Assembly (NCBI RefSeq): GCF_017308985.1
Contig: NZ_JADWPE010000006.1
Location: 124,001-188,000 of the forward strand
Length of the DNA stretch: 64,000 nt
Direction of reading: 5' to 3'
From: Lysobacter changpingensis
GTDB lineage: Bacteria; Pseudomonadota; Gammaproteobacteria; Xanthomonadales; Xanthomonadaceae
Below are positions 37,291 to 47,817 of this stretch, piece by piece. Made by a program: the position numbers and the translations under genes. Below the pieces are notes generated by a model. That model searched no databases. It saw only the letters and a list, made by a program, of their open reading frames with translations, and was not told the origin of the DNA. Position 1 is the stretch's first letter, and the number at the start of each line of letters is the position of its first letter.

Positions 37291-37755
37291 ATGAACGCGC
37301 TCGGCCTTCCGTTGCTGTCCCTCGTCCTGATCGCCGGACCCGGTATCGCGGCGCCGCCCGAGGCAGGCTCGCCTGCGGCGGCCGACGCGGCCTCCGGCTG
37401 CGGACGCATCAGCATCTTCGACGTCGCGCCGCGCAGCCAGGAGCTCTATCGCGCGCGGATCATGAACATCGACGGCCGACTGCCCGGCCCCACGGGCACG
37501 AAGACCTTCAGGCTGCCGGCGGGCCGCCACGTCCTGGAAGTCGCGGAACTGATCGATCCCGAGCAGTTCAACGACATCCAGCTCCGGCAGCGCGACATGC
37601 GCCAGCATCCCTACAAGGAACTGGTGGTCGACGTGCGGCCCGACACCACCTATCTTCTGGGCGCGCGACTGGTCCAGGCGCGCCGCAACTTCATCAGCGA
37701 CGGCTCCTACTGGGAGCCGGTCATCTACAGACAGAATTCCGAACCGTGCCAGTGA
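37291..37755 (+). CDS. Secreted protein of unknown function
   Basis: A 154-residue protein with a signal peptide ([20 protein letters not shown], cleavage likely after AA). The mature part contains a lone cysteine pair (CGR near residue 50, CQ at the end) and the phrase [15 protein letters not shown], which resembles PEGA-like beta-rich surface domains. A strong GGGAGAT ribosome site precedes the ATG. No clear family assignment. Confidence 0.6.
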   Translation: MNALGLPLLSLVLIAGPGIAAPPEAGSPAAADAASGCGRISIFDVAPRSQELYRARIMNIDGRLPGPTGTKTFRLPAGRHVLEVAELIDPEQFNDIQLRQRDMRQHPYKELVVDVRPDTTYLLGARLVQARRNFISDGSYWEPVIYRQNSEPCQ

Positions 37756-37798
37756 ACCGCGCATTGAGCAGGGCGACGTCCGGGCAGGGCGTCGCGCG

Positions 37799-38566
37799 AT
37801 GACCGTACTGAGCGTCAACGTCAACAAGATCGCGGTGCTGCGCAATTCGCGCGGCGGCGCGGAGCCCGACGTGGTGCGCGCCGCGCGCGCGTGCCTCGAC
37901 GCCGGCGCCCATGGCATCACCGTGCATCCCCGGCCGGACGCGCGCCATATCCGCGCGGACGATGTCCATGCTCTGGCCGAACTCACGCGCGAACGTGGCG
38001 TGGAGTTCAACCTGGAAGGCAACCCTTTCGCGCCGCCGCGCGCGGGCTATCCGGGCTTCTTCTCGCTGTGCGAGGCGGTGCGTCCCGCGCAGGCGACGCT
38101 GGTGCCGGACAGCGATGCACAACTGACCTCCGACCACGGCTTCGATTTCGTCCGCGATGCCGAGATCCTGCGTCCGCACGTCGAAGCGCTGAAGGGCATC
38201 GGCTGTCGCGTAAGCCTGTTCGCCGATGCGCATACGTCCGCCGGCCGCGAGGGAATCGCGCATGCGGCGCACGTCGGCGCCGATCGTGTCGAGTTGTACA
38301 CCGGGCCCTGGGCGGAAGCGTTCGCGCAGGGGCAGGGCGATGCGATGGCGGCGCAGTTCGCCGAGGCCGCGCGTCGCGCGCAGGACGCCGGGTTGGGCGT
38401 CAACGCCGGGCACGATCTGAGCCAGGAAAACCTCGGCGCGTTCCTTCGTGCCGTGCCGGGCGTGCTCGAGGTGTCGATCGGTCACGCGCTGGTCGGCGAA
38501 GCGCTGTACGAAGGCTTCGACGCGACGATCCGCGCCTATCTGCGCGTGCTCGACGCCGCTCGCTGA
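37799..38566 (+). CDS. pdxJ: Pyridoxine 5'-phosphate synthase
   Basis: A 255-residue PdxJ of standard length. Signatures include [30 protein letters not shown], the active-site [27 protein letters not shown] and [14 protein letters not shown]. It condenses 1-deoxy-xylulose 5-phosphate with 3-amino-2-oxopropyl phosphate in vitamin B6 synthesis. It follows the secreted protein by 43 bases. A hairpin that may act as a terminator lies after its stop. Confidence 0.95.
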   Translation: MTVLSVNVNKIAVLRNSRGGAEPDVVRAARACLDAGAHGITVHPRPDARHIRADDVHALAELTRERGVEFNLEGNPFAPPRAGYPGFFSLCEAVRPAQATLVPDSDAQLTSDHGFDFVRDAEILRPHVEALKGIGCRVSLFADAHTSAGREGIAHAAHVGADRVELYTGPWAEAFAQGQGDAMAAQFAEAARRAQDAGLGVNAGHDLSQENLGAFLRAVPGVLEVSIGHALVGEALYEGFDATIRAYLRVLDAAR

Positions 38567-38579
38567 GCCGATCGCAAAG

Positions 38580-38608
38580 CGACGCCCACCCTCAGGGGGC
38601 GGGCGTCG
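38580..38608. terminator. Hairpin between pdxJ and the third exbD
   Basis: CGACGCCC (38580-38587) pairs with GGGCGTCG (38601-38608). It lies in the 51-base gap between two convergent genes. There is no T-run, so termination is probable from position but not certain. Confidence 0.5.
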
Positions 38609-38617
38609 GAACGCGGC

Positions 38618-39037
38618 TCACTGCCAGGCGATCTGGCGAATCCCGCTGCGCTGCGCTTCGGCCAGCGTCCAGGCGAAGTCCTGGTAATCGGCGTCGGCGT
38701 TCGCGCTGATCCGCACGATGGCGCGTGGGTCGTCATGGGCAAGATCGCCCAACGCCCGAGGCAGATCGGCCCGTGCGAGCGCGATGCCATCGAGTCGGAA
38801 CCGCCCTTGGCCGTCCACCTGCAGATCGACCTGGCGAGGCGGATCGGTCGACGCGGGCCCGTCATGGGGTTGGGGAATACGGGTGTCGATGCGGCCGGTG
38901 ACCATCGGCGTGGCCATCATGAAGATCACCAGCAGGACCAGCATCACGTCGATCAGCGGAGTGATGTTGATCTGGGCGACCTCGCTGTGGCCGCCGCGGG
39001 AGGACGAAGGGGAATCGCGGAAGACGGAAGCAGCCAT
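38618..39037 (-). CDS. ExbD/TolR-family protein (third copy)
   Basis: A 139-residue ExbD-type protein: one N-terminal membrane helix with the essential aspartate (ITPLIDVMLVLLVIFMMATP) and a periplasmic domain. It is related to, but clearly diverged from, the two ExbDs upstream. It lies 3' of the exbD2 terminator, so it should have its own promoter in the 184-base gap. Role in the TonB system, or another such motor, is not known. Confidence 0.88.
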   Translation of the reverse strand: MAASVFRDSPSSSRGGHSEVAQINITPLIDVMLVLLVIFMMATPMVTGRIDTRIPQPHDGPASTDPPRQVDLQVDGQGRFRLDGIALARADLPRALGDLAHDDPRAIVRISANADADYQDFAWTLAEAQRSGIRQIAWQ

Positions 39038-39176
39038 CGTGCAACCTCCATGGGCCCCATGCCCGGTTCCACGCTAAACCTGGCGGGGCGGCGGCTGCAA
39101 GTAGGACCAGGCAAGGTCGCAGGGGAGGGCGCCCGCGGCTTCTCGCCTACATCGGCTCTCGTCGGCGCCACAAAAG

Positions 39177-39202
39177 AAAACGCCGCCCGGAGGCGGCGTT
39201 TT
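39177..39202 (-). terminator. Intrinsic terminator after exbD2
   Basis: A symmetrical hairpin, AAAACGCCGCC-cgga-GGCGGCGTTTT, lies 20 bases downstream of exbD2. The T-run on the minus strand fits the end of the tonB-exbB-exbD-exbD operon. The A-rich other arm allows function in both directions. Confidence 0.85.
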
Positions 39203-39221
39203 CACGACAGGTAAGCGTCAA

Positions 39222-39638
39222 TCAATTGTTCTGAACAAAGCCAATCTTTTCCATATTGGCATTCTTCGCATGCGCCAGCACCTTGGCCAGGATGCCGTAA
39301 TCGGCGTCCGGGCTCGTGTCGACCTCGAGCATGGGCTGGTTGGTCGGGTCGCGGTTGACCTCGACTTCCATCATGTTCTGGATCGCCGAAAGGGGCTGCG
39401 GCGCATCATTCCAATACACCTGGCCGGAGGCGTCGATGCGCAGCCTGATCGGCGGCGGCGGCGTCTTCGTCTGCGGCGGGGGGTTCAACGACTTCTGGGG
39501 CAGGTTCACGTCGATCGGATACGACAGGGTCGGCGCCGTCACCATGAAGATGATCAGCAGCACGAGCATCACGTCCACGAGGGGCGTGACGTTCATGTCG
39601 GCCATCGGGCCACTACCGGAGTTGGAAGCAAATGCCAT
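39222..39638 (-). CDS. exbD2: ExbD2 biopolymer transport protein
   Basis: A 138-residue ExbD: N-terminal helix with membrane aspartate ([20 protein letters not shown]), then a periplasmic peptidoglycan-interacting domain with a proline-rich stretch ([14 protein letters not shown]). In Xanthomonas this second ExbD is required for full plant interaction but not for iron uptake; transfer of that role to this organism is inference. It starts 14 bases after exbD1 ends. Confidence 0.92.
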   Translation of the reverse strand: MAFASNSGSGPMADMNVTPLVDVMLVLLIIFMVTAPTLSYPIDVNLPQKSLNPPPQTKTPPPPIRLRIDASGQVYWNDAPQPLSAIQNMMEVEVNRDPTNQPMLEVDTSPDADYGILAKVLAHAKNANMEKIGFVQNN

Positions 39639-39652
39639 GTTCGTGTGCTCCG

Positions 39653-40069
39653 TCAGTGTTCCTTGATCGCCACGAAGCCGACCTTGCGCATGCCCTGGGC
39701 CTGCGCGATCTGCACCACTTCGGACACGATGCGGTACTTGGTCGTCTTGTCGCCGCGGACGTTGATCTGCGGCTGCGGCGTCTTCTGCGCTTCGATCGAC
39801 AGGCGGCTTTCGAGCAGGTCCTTCGTGATCAGCTCGTCGTTCCAGTAGATCTTGCCCGTGTCCTCGACGGCCAGCGTGATCGGCGGCACCGGCGGTGCCG
39901 TCTGATCGAGCTTGTCGAGGTTGGCTTCGGGAAGATCGACCTTGACCTTATGCGACATCAGGGGCGCGGTGATCATGAAGATGATGAGCAACACCAGCAT
40001 CACGTCCACGAGGGGCGTGACGTTGATCTCGGCCATCGGGCCGCCGCTATCGCCAGTACTGAAGGCCAT
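39653..40069 (-). CDS. exbD1: ExbD1 biopolymer transport protein
   Basis: A 138-residue ExbD with the signature [20 protein letters not shown] and a periplasmic domain ([17 protein letters not shown]). It forms the proton channel with ExbB. The first 35 residues are nearly the same as those of ExbD2, indicating duplication. It starts 49 bases after exbB stops. Confidence 0.93.
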   Translation of the reverse strand: MAFSTGDSGGPMAEINVTPLVDVMLVLLIIFMITAPLMSHKVKVDLPEANLDKLDQTAPPVPPITLAVEDTGKIYWNDELITKDLLESRLSIEAQKTPQPQINVRGDKTTKYRIVSEVVQIAQAQGMRKVGFVAIKEH

Positions 40070-40118
40070 TACGAAACTCCAACCTGCTGCAAGAGGGTGT
40101 CGTTGTTACAACGCGTTC

Positions 40119-40871
40119 TTAGCGCTTCGCGCCCACTTCGCCGACGCGCGAGCCGGTGGCGAAGAAGTCGTGCAGATCGTGCGCGAACGTATCGAACTTG
40201 TTGTTGGTGACGCGGTTGAGGCGGGTGAAGAAGTTGTACGCCAGCACCGCCGGGATCGCGACGAACAGACCGATGGCGGTCATGATCAGCGCTTCACCCA
40301 CCGGGCCCGCGACGGCGTCGATCGAAGCCTGGCCGGTCGCACCGATGCGGATAAGGGCGTGGTAGATGCCCCACACGGTGCCGAGCAGACCGACGAACGG
40401 AGCGGTCGAACCGACGGTGGCGAGCACGGTCAGGCCGGCTTCCAGCTTCGAGCTCTCGCGGGTCACGCCCTGGCGCAGGGCGCGGTCGACGAACTCGGAA
40501 CGGTTCAGCGACTCGACCAGACGCGAACCTTCATGGCGCTGGTGGTGGGCAGCCGCCTGGGCGGCGTCGAGGGCGATCTTCGAGAAGGGTTCGAAACGGC
40601 CCTGCTCTTCCATGAAACGGATCGCGTCCTGCGCGTTCGGGGTTTCCCAGAACGTGGAGACGACACGGTCCGAACTGGCGCGCAGGCGCAGGTTCTTCAC
40701 GAAGTTCACGACGATCCAGTAGATCGACAGGATCGACATGATCGCCAGAGTGATGAAGACGACCCAGCCGACGAAGTCGAAGTTCTGCAACAGATGCGCG
40801 AAGCTCATCTGCTGAAGTGCCTGGGCGTTGGAGCCTCCAGCAGTCGCAGCGGTGGTGGTTTCCTGCAGCAT
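40119..40871 (-). CDS. exbB: ExbB/MotA-TolQ-family proton channel protein
   Basis: A 250-residue protein with three membrane helices (about 30-55, 150-175, 190-215). The channel signature GSTAPFVGLLGTVWGIYHAL marks the second helix region. An N-terminal extension of about 30 residues is typical for Xanthomonas. With ExbD it converts the proton motive force for TonB. It lies 73 bases downstream of tonB. Confidence 0.94.
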   Translation of the reverse strand: MLQETTTAATAGGSNAQALQQMSFAHLLQNFDFVGWVVFITLAIMSILSIYWIVVNFVKNLRLRASSDRVVSTFWETPNAQDAIRFMEEQGRFEPFSKIALDAAQAAAHHQRHEGSRLVESLNRSEFVDRALRQGVTRESSKLEAGLTVLATVGSTAPFVGLLGTVWGIYHALIRIGATGQASIDAVAGPVGEALIMTAIGLFVAIPAVLAYNFFTRLNRVTNNKFDTFAHDLHDFFATGSRVGEVGAKR

Positions 40872-40944
40872 GACGCTTACCTTTGAAATGTCGTGGAAAA
40901 GGAGTGTGTTGCGGGTTTGTTGCTAACGGATCCCGTGACCCCGA

Positions 40945-41619
40945 TCAGGTCGGCGGGACGAAATCGACCGGGACGCGGACGCGGCTCTGCACACCGACAC
41001 CGTTCTGCATTTCCGGGTTGAACTTCCACTTCCGGGCAGCATCCATTGCGGCGCGGTCGAGGTTGCGGTTGCGGCTCGACTTCTCCACGGAGACGTCCAG
41101 CACGTTGCCCTGGCCGTCGATGGTGATGACCAGCACGACCGTGCCACCAATGCCTTGACGGGCTTCAGTCGGCGGATACCGCGGCGGGTTCAGACGCTTC
41201 GAGGACGGGTCGACGCTCGAACCGATGGTCGTGGCCGGTGCGGGCGGCGACGGCGGGCTCGGCGGCGGCGCCTGCACGTCCACCGGGCTCGGGTCGTCCA
41301 CCACGATCGGCGGCTCTTCCGGCGGCGGCGGCAACGGCGTCGGCTGCGGCGGCGTGAGCTTCGGCGGCGGCTTCAGCTCCTTCGGCGGTTCCGGCGGCGG
41401 CGGCGGCGGCGGCGGGGGCGGCGGCGGCGGCTTGATGAGGTTGACGAACGTGACCTCCTCTTCCTTTTGCTGCTGGGCCGGAGGCGCCATCGGAGCAAGC
41501 AGGAGGAGCAGGGCCGCGACGTGGAAGGCGATCGCGATGGTGATACCGGCAATGCGTGCCCAGTTCAAGCCTTCGCTGTCGTCGTCGTTTCTAGCGTGAA
41601 TTTCGAGGTCTTGCGTCAT
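40945..41619 (-). CDS. tonB: TonB energy-transducing protein
   Basis: A 224-residue TonB: cytoplasmic N-terminus of about 20 acidic residues, one membrane helix (23-42), a proline-rich spacer with 13 consecutive prolines near residues 64-76 and many more up to 128, and the C-terminal TonB fold (PPRYPPTEARQGIGGTVVLV). It couples inner-membrane energy to outer-membrane receptors. On the minus strand TATGCT (41714-41719) may be its -10. No Fur-box pattern is seen upstream. Confidence 0.94.
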   Translation of the reverse strand: MTQDLEIHARNDDDSEGLNWARIAGITIAIAFHVAALLLLLAPMAPPAQQQKEEEVTFVNLIKPPPPPPPPPPPPPEPPKELKPPPKLTPPQPTPLPPPPEEPPIVVDDPSPVDVQAPPPSPPSPPAPATTIGSSVDPSSKRLNPPRYPPTEARQGIGGTVVLVITIDGQGNVLDVSVEKSSRNRNLDRAAMDAARKWKFNPEMQNGVGVQSRVRVPVDFVPPT

Positions 41620-41724
41620 GCGCCGTAGCTCGGGAGGTAATTCCGGACGCCAGGGCGCCTCGGGCCGTCAGATACGATTCCCGTGACCCAGTGTCGAGTC
41701 GCGGGAACCTCCTAGCATATACCA

Positions 41725-41750
41725 ATTCGCGTCCATGTAATCACGCGAAT
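41725..41750. promoter_or_regulatory. Inverted repeat between the TPR gene and tonB
   Basis: ATTCGCGT (41725-41732) and ACGCGAAT (41743-41750) pair perfectly around a 10-base loop, 22 bases after the TPR gene and about 105 bases before tonB. It could terminate the TPR transcript or act as an operator for tonB. Its loop contains ATGTAA, a possible -35. Confidence 0.4.
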
Positions 41751-41771
41751 CGGCGTATTCGCTTTGCCGAA

Positions 41772-42983
41772 TTACTTCCCGGGCAGTGCGAGAATCTTCT
41801 TCGCGTCGTCGGGCTTCTTGACGCCCTTCGCGACGGCTTGCCGGGCGGCTTCCTTGGCCTCGGGGATGCGGTCTTCCTGCCACAGCACGCGGGCGAGGTT
41901 CAGGTACGCCTCGCCATCCGGGGCCAGCGGGGCCGCCTTCTTGTAGGCGTCGATGGCCGGACCGAACTGATCAGAGAAATAGTACGCCTGCGCCTGCGCC
42001 AGGTAGGTCTGGTAGTCGGGCTTCAGGATGCCCTTCTGGATGCCCTCGTTGATGACCGAGATGGCTTCCTTCTCCTTCCCTTCCATGTTCAGGTAGGTGG
42101 CGTAGAGCTGGCGGTACTCCTTGTCGTCGGTCAGCTGGCCGGACGCGCGGAGCTTCTCCAGCACCGCGGCCGACTTGTCGAGCATGTCGCCCTGCTGGTA
42201 GACGGCGGCCAGGTTGAGCTGGGCGCGCTTGTCGTTCGGGTTCTTGGCGGCGACGGCCTCGGCCATCTTCGCCGCTTCGCCGGCGTTGCCGGATTCGGCG
42301 TAGGTCGCCATCAGCAGCTGCTGCCATTCCGGCTTCGGATTCGGGCTGCTGTCGATGGCCTGCTTCAGGACCGTCGCGGCTTCCGGGTAACGCTCCATGC
42401 GGTACAGGGCGTTGCCCTTGACCACCAGCTGCTCCGGCTTGGTGCTCTTGGTCTCGGCGAAGAAGGTGTCGAGGGTCTTCAGCGACTCGGCGTACTGCTC
42501 GTCCTGCAGTTGCAGCTGGGCGAGCATGTACATCGCGCCGTAATGGCCGTTGTTGTCCAGGCCGTTGAGTTCGATCGCCTTGCGCAGGTAGTTCTTGGCG
42601 GCGTTGGTGTCGTCGGCGTCGTAGGCGATCTGCGCGCCCATCTGTGCGGCGAATGCGCGGTCGTAGGCGTTGAAGGCTTCGTTGGCGATGATCTCGTCGG
42701 CGGCGGCGCGGGCCTCCGCGCCCTTGTCGTCGTCATACAGGCCGATCATCTTCTGCAGCTTCTGGCCGCCCTTCGACGACGCCTTCGCTTCGGCCTTGCG
42801 CGTGGCTTCCGGGTATTCCTCGGCCGGCTTGCTCGCCTGCTTGCCTTCCGACTGGCGGGCGCGACGCTCCTCGGCGCGCTGCTGCGCGGACTGGGCATTC
42901 ACCTGGCTGACCGCACCGAATACGAGGACCGCGCCAATGGCCGCGGCCAGCACGCTACGGTTGCGGAGGGAGAACTTGTTCAT
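41772..42983 (-). CDS. Exported tetratricopeptide-repeat protein
   Basis: A 403-residue protein with a Sec signal peptide (cleavage near VNAQS, about residue 31), a Gln/Arg/Lys-rich stretch, and about six to eight TPR units (for example NAAKNYLRKAIELNGLDNN, YPEAATVLKQAIDSSPNPKP, FGPAIDAYKKAAPLAPDGEA). It is probably a periplasmic scaffold. It is not in the tonB operon (152-base gap) but lies directly upstream on the same strand. The function is unknown. Confidence 0.8.
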   Translation of the reverse strand: MNKFSLRNRSVLAAAIGAVLVFGAVSQVNAQSAQQRAEERRARQSEGKQASKPAEEYPEATRKAEAKASSKGGQKLQKMIGLYDDDKGAEARAAADEIIANEAFNAYDRAFAAQMGAQIAYDADDTNAAKNYLRKAIELNGLDNNGHYGAMYMLAQLQLQDEQYAESLKTLDTFFAETKSTKPEQLVVKGNALYRMERYPEAATVLKQAIDSSPNPKPEWQQLLMATYAESGNAGEAAKMAEAVAAKNPNDKRAQLNLAAVYQQGDMLDKSAAVLEKLRASGQLTDDKEYRQLYATYLNMEGKEKEAISVINEGIQKGILKPDYQTYLAQAQAYYFSDQFGPAIDAYKKAAPLAPDGEAYLNLARVLWQEDRIPEAKEAARQAVAKGVKKPDDAKKILALPGK

Positions 42984-43108
42984 CGAGCACCTCAGATCTG
43001 CTGCCGCACGCGGGCACGAGCGGGACGATGGCACCGGGGCCAGGGGGGCGTCACGCTAACAGAAACGCGCGGCGCTGTGATACGGGGTTGTGTGCCGGAT
43101 TTGCAGTC

Positions 43109-43915
43109 TTACGGACCGCACTTCGGCGTATGGCCGGCGGCGCGGGCCTGTTCGAAGGTCGGCATGAGACTGCCCGCACGGGCGCCAAGTTCATTGATGC
43201 GCGACTGCGGATCGGGGTGGGTGGACAGCCACTGCGGCGGACGGCTGCTGCCGGCGGCGATCATGTTCTCCCACAGATTCACTGCCTGGCGCGGATCGAA
43301 ACCCGCCTTGGCCGCGAGCTGCTGGCCCACGACGTCGGCCTCGGTTTCCTGGGTGCGCGAGTTCGGCAGCAGGTAGAAGGTCTGGGCCGCGGCGCCGCCG
43401 ATCTGGCCCGCGGCGTTGCCGGCGGTCGAACCGTAGGCGCTGCCGAGGATGGCGCTGCCGATGCCGAGCAGCGTGGACGTGCCCTGCTGCTTGGTGATGC
43501 GTTCGTCGTGGTGGCGCGAGACCACGTGGCCGATCTCGTGCGCGATCACCGCCGCCAGCTGGTCCTGGTTCCTGGCGACGGTGAAGATGCCGGTGTTCAC
43601 GCCGATCTTGCCGCCGGGCAGGGCGAATGCGTTCGGTGAATCGTCCTGGAACACCGCGACTTCCCACTGCGTCTGCCAGCCCGGCGGAAGCTCGCGGGTG
43701 ATGGCGTTGACCACGCAGCGCACGTAGCCGTTCTTGCGCGCGTCGGTGCTGAGCGTTTCCTTCGCCTTGGCTTCGGCGAACGCCTGCGCCCCCAACTGGT
43801 TGAGCTGGTCCTGCGAGACCGCGCCGACGTACTGGGTGCGACCGGTGGGCGAGGTCGTGGTCGCGCAGGCGACCACGAGGCTGGCAACGGCGAGGCCGAG
43901 CAATGCGCGTTTCAT
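43109..43915 (-). CDS. M48-family metalloprotease lipoprotein (LoiP/Oma1-like)
   Basis: A 268-residue zinc protease with lipobox VVAC (Cys17). The catalytic site is H126EIGH130 (VIAHEIGHVVSRHH) with the third ligand Glu192 (QETEADVVG). This is the outer-membrane LoiP/BepA-like quality-control group. ATG 43915 is chosen; GTG 43927 adds four residues. It lies 126 bases downstream of gyrB, same strand. Confidence 0.92.
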   Translation of the reverse strand: MKRALLGLAVASLVVACATTTSPTGRTQYVGAVSQDQLNQLGAQAFAEAKAKETLSTDARKNGYVRCVVNAITRELPPGWQTQWEVAVFQDDSPNAFALPGGKIGVNTGIFTVARNQDQLAAVIAHEIGHVVSRHHDERITKQQGTSTLLGIGSAILGSAYGSTAGNAAGQIGGAAAQTFYLLPNSRTQETEADVVGQQLAAKAGFDPRQAVNLWENMIAAGSSRPPQWLSTHPDPQSRINELGARAGSLMPTFEQARAAGHTPKCGP

Positions 43916-44041
43916 CGTTGGGAACACCCTGAAGTGGCTGTTGGCGGTTGTAGCCCCCGCCGGATTAACACTTCGTCAATGGCTGAACGGGCGCGGCGGC
44001 CGGCTCCGCGACGGGCATCCCGGTCCGGCCGCGCGATGGCC

Positions 44042-46567
<2,526 letters not shown>

Positions 46568-46640
46568 CTATACAAACCGGGAGTATAACAGCCGGAATTC
46601 GGACGCTGGACAGCGGCCTTTCCAGTCGGCAACGCGCGGC

Positions 46641-47738
46641 TCAGCGGGGTGCGACGGCGCCATGTTCCACGTGGAACCGTTGGACGGAGAAATCCGTCGG
46701 AAGCCCGGGCGGCGCCTCGGTCCCCGTGATGAACACCTGCGCACCGCTGGCCTCCAGGCGCGCCAGCACCCTTCCTTGATGGTGGCGATCGAGTTCGGAT
46801 GCAAGGTCGTCCAGCGCCACGACGGGCCACTCGCCCTGGATTTCGTCGTGGTGCTCAGCCTGAGCGAGCAGGGCGGCGAGGGCGGTGAGCTTCGACTGGC
46901 CGCGGGACAAGGCTTCGCGTCCCGGCAGGTTGCCGAAGAGGACGCGCCAGTCCGCGCGATGCGGCCCAACCGAGGTGTACCCGGCGGCCACGTCGCGGTC
47001 GCGAGCCAGCAGGAGCGCGTCCGATAGGGAAAGCTCCTCCCGACGCCACCCGGGTGCGTATTCCAGGCGGCTTCGGCCGAGTGCGGGCGCCAGCTCGACC
47101 AACAGGGGCTCGAAGCGCGCCTGGAGCAGATCCAGATAACGTTCGCGGAAGCGGCTGAGCGGTTCACCCGCCTCGGCGAGCTCCCGATCCCAGGCATCCA
47201 GCTGCGCGTCGCGGGCCCGTGCCTTGAGCAGGGCGTTCCGTTGCTTCAGCGCCCGGTTGTAGCGGCGCCATACCGGCAGGAAGTCATGTTCCACGTGAAA
47301 CAGCCCCCAATCGAGATACCGGCGGCGGGAATCACCGCCGCCGGTGATCAGGGCGTGGCTGCCCGGCTCGAACGTCACCACGGCCAGTGCCGCACATAGA
47401 TCGCCCAGCTGGGCGACATTCGATCCGTCCAGCCTGCCAGTCCACTCCTGCCCTGTGTGGCGAAGACCGGCTTTGCGCGTCCGCTCGACCTCGCTGCCGC
47501 GACCGGCCTTCTCCTGCCACTCGACGAAAACCTCGAGCCCGCTGTCACCCGCCCGCACCAGCCCATCGCGCACCCGTCCGCGGAAGCTGCGGCCGTATGC
47601 CATCAGATGCAGGGCTTCGAGCACGGTTGTCTTGCCCGCGCCGTTGTCGCCGGTGATGAGGTTCAGGCCGGGGGCGGGATCGAGCCGGAGTTCCTGGAAG
47701 CGGCGCAGGTGGCGCAGCTCGAGTCGGGTGACGTGCAT
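46641..47738 (-). CDS. recF: DNA replication and repair protein RecF
   Basis: A 365-residue SMC-like ATPase. Walker A is GDNGAGKTT (30-38); the ABC signature region is SRGQSKLTALAALLAQAE and Walker B is VVALDDLASELD. It loads RecA at gaps with RecOR. Two parS-like sequences lie within the coding region (46663-46678 and 47287-47302); both encode FHVEH. An intrinsic terminator lies just upstream, so recF and gyrB may need a separate promoter from dnaN. Confidence 0.95.
   Translation of the reverse strand: MHVTRLELRHLRRFQELRLDPAPGLNLITGDNGAGKTTVLEALHLMAYGRSFRGRVRDGLVRAGDSGLEVFVEWQEKAGRGSEVERTRKAGLRHTGQEWTGRLDGSNVAQLGDLCAALAVVTFEPGSHALITGGGDSRRRYLDWGLFHVEHDFLPVWRRYNRALKQRNALLKARARDAQLDAWDRELAEAGEPLSRFRERYLDLLQARFEPLLVELAPALGRSRLEYAPGWRREELSLSDALLLARDRDVAAGYTSVGPHRADWRVLFGNLPGREALSRGQSKLTALAALLAQAEHHDEIQGEWPVVALDDLASELDRHHQGRVLARLEASGAQVFITGTEAPPGLPTDFSVQRFHVEHGAVAPR
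46663..46678. promoter_or_regulatory. parS-like ParB binding site 1 (in recF)
   Basis: TGTTCCACGTGGAACC is palindromic over 14 bases and matches the bacterial parS consensus (TGTTNCACGTGAAACA) at 14 of 16 positions. It lies near the end of recF and codes for FHVEH there. Confidence 0.75.
47287..47302. promoter_or_regulatory. parS-like ParB binding site 2 (in recF)
   Basis: TGTTCCACGTGAAACA fits the degenerate parS consensus completely. It lies in the middle of recF. Proximity to oriC is typical of parS, where ParB-ParA segregates the origin region. Confidence 0.88.
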
Positions 47739-47761
47739 CGCGGCAAGTTTAGCGGAGGGGC

Positions 47762-47793
47762 CAAAACAAAACGCCCGGCGCAAGGCCGGGCGT
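47762..47793 (-). terminator. Intrinsic terminator between dnaN and recF
   Basis: On the minus strand ACGCCCGGC-cttgc-GCCGGGCGT is followed by TTTTGTTTT. It starts 25 bases after dnaN stops and ends 24 bases before recF starts. It should reduce read-through from dnaN into recF. Confidence 0.82.
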
Positions 47794-47796
47794 CGA

Positions 47797-47812
47797 TGTT
47801 CCACGTGAAACC
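47797..47812. promoter_or_regulatory. parS-like ParB binding site 3 (dnaN-recF gap)
   Basis: TGTTCCACGTGAAACC matches the parS consensus at 15 of 16 positions. It lies between the dnaN stop codon and the terminator hairpin, so it is the only one of the three outside coding sequence. Confidence 0.85.
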
Positions 47813-47817
47813 GAACG

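Noticed and set aside
41225-41599. Glycine-rich, silk-like 124-codon frame on the plus strand
   Set aside because: It is the complement of the proline-rich spacer of tonB, so the repeats are explained by the proline codons.
41620-41771. Fur box upstream of tonB
   Set aside because: No match to the GATAATNATTATC pattern in this gap on either strand.
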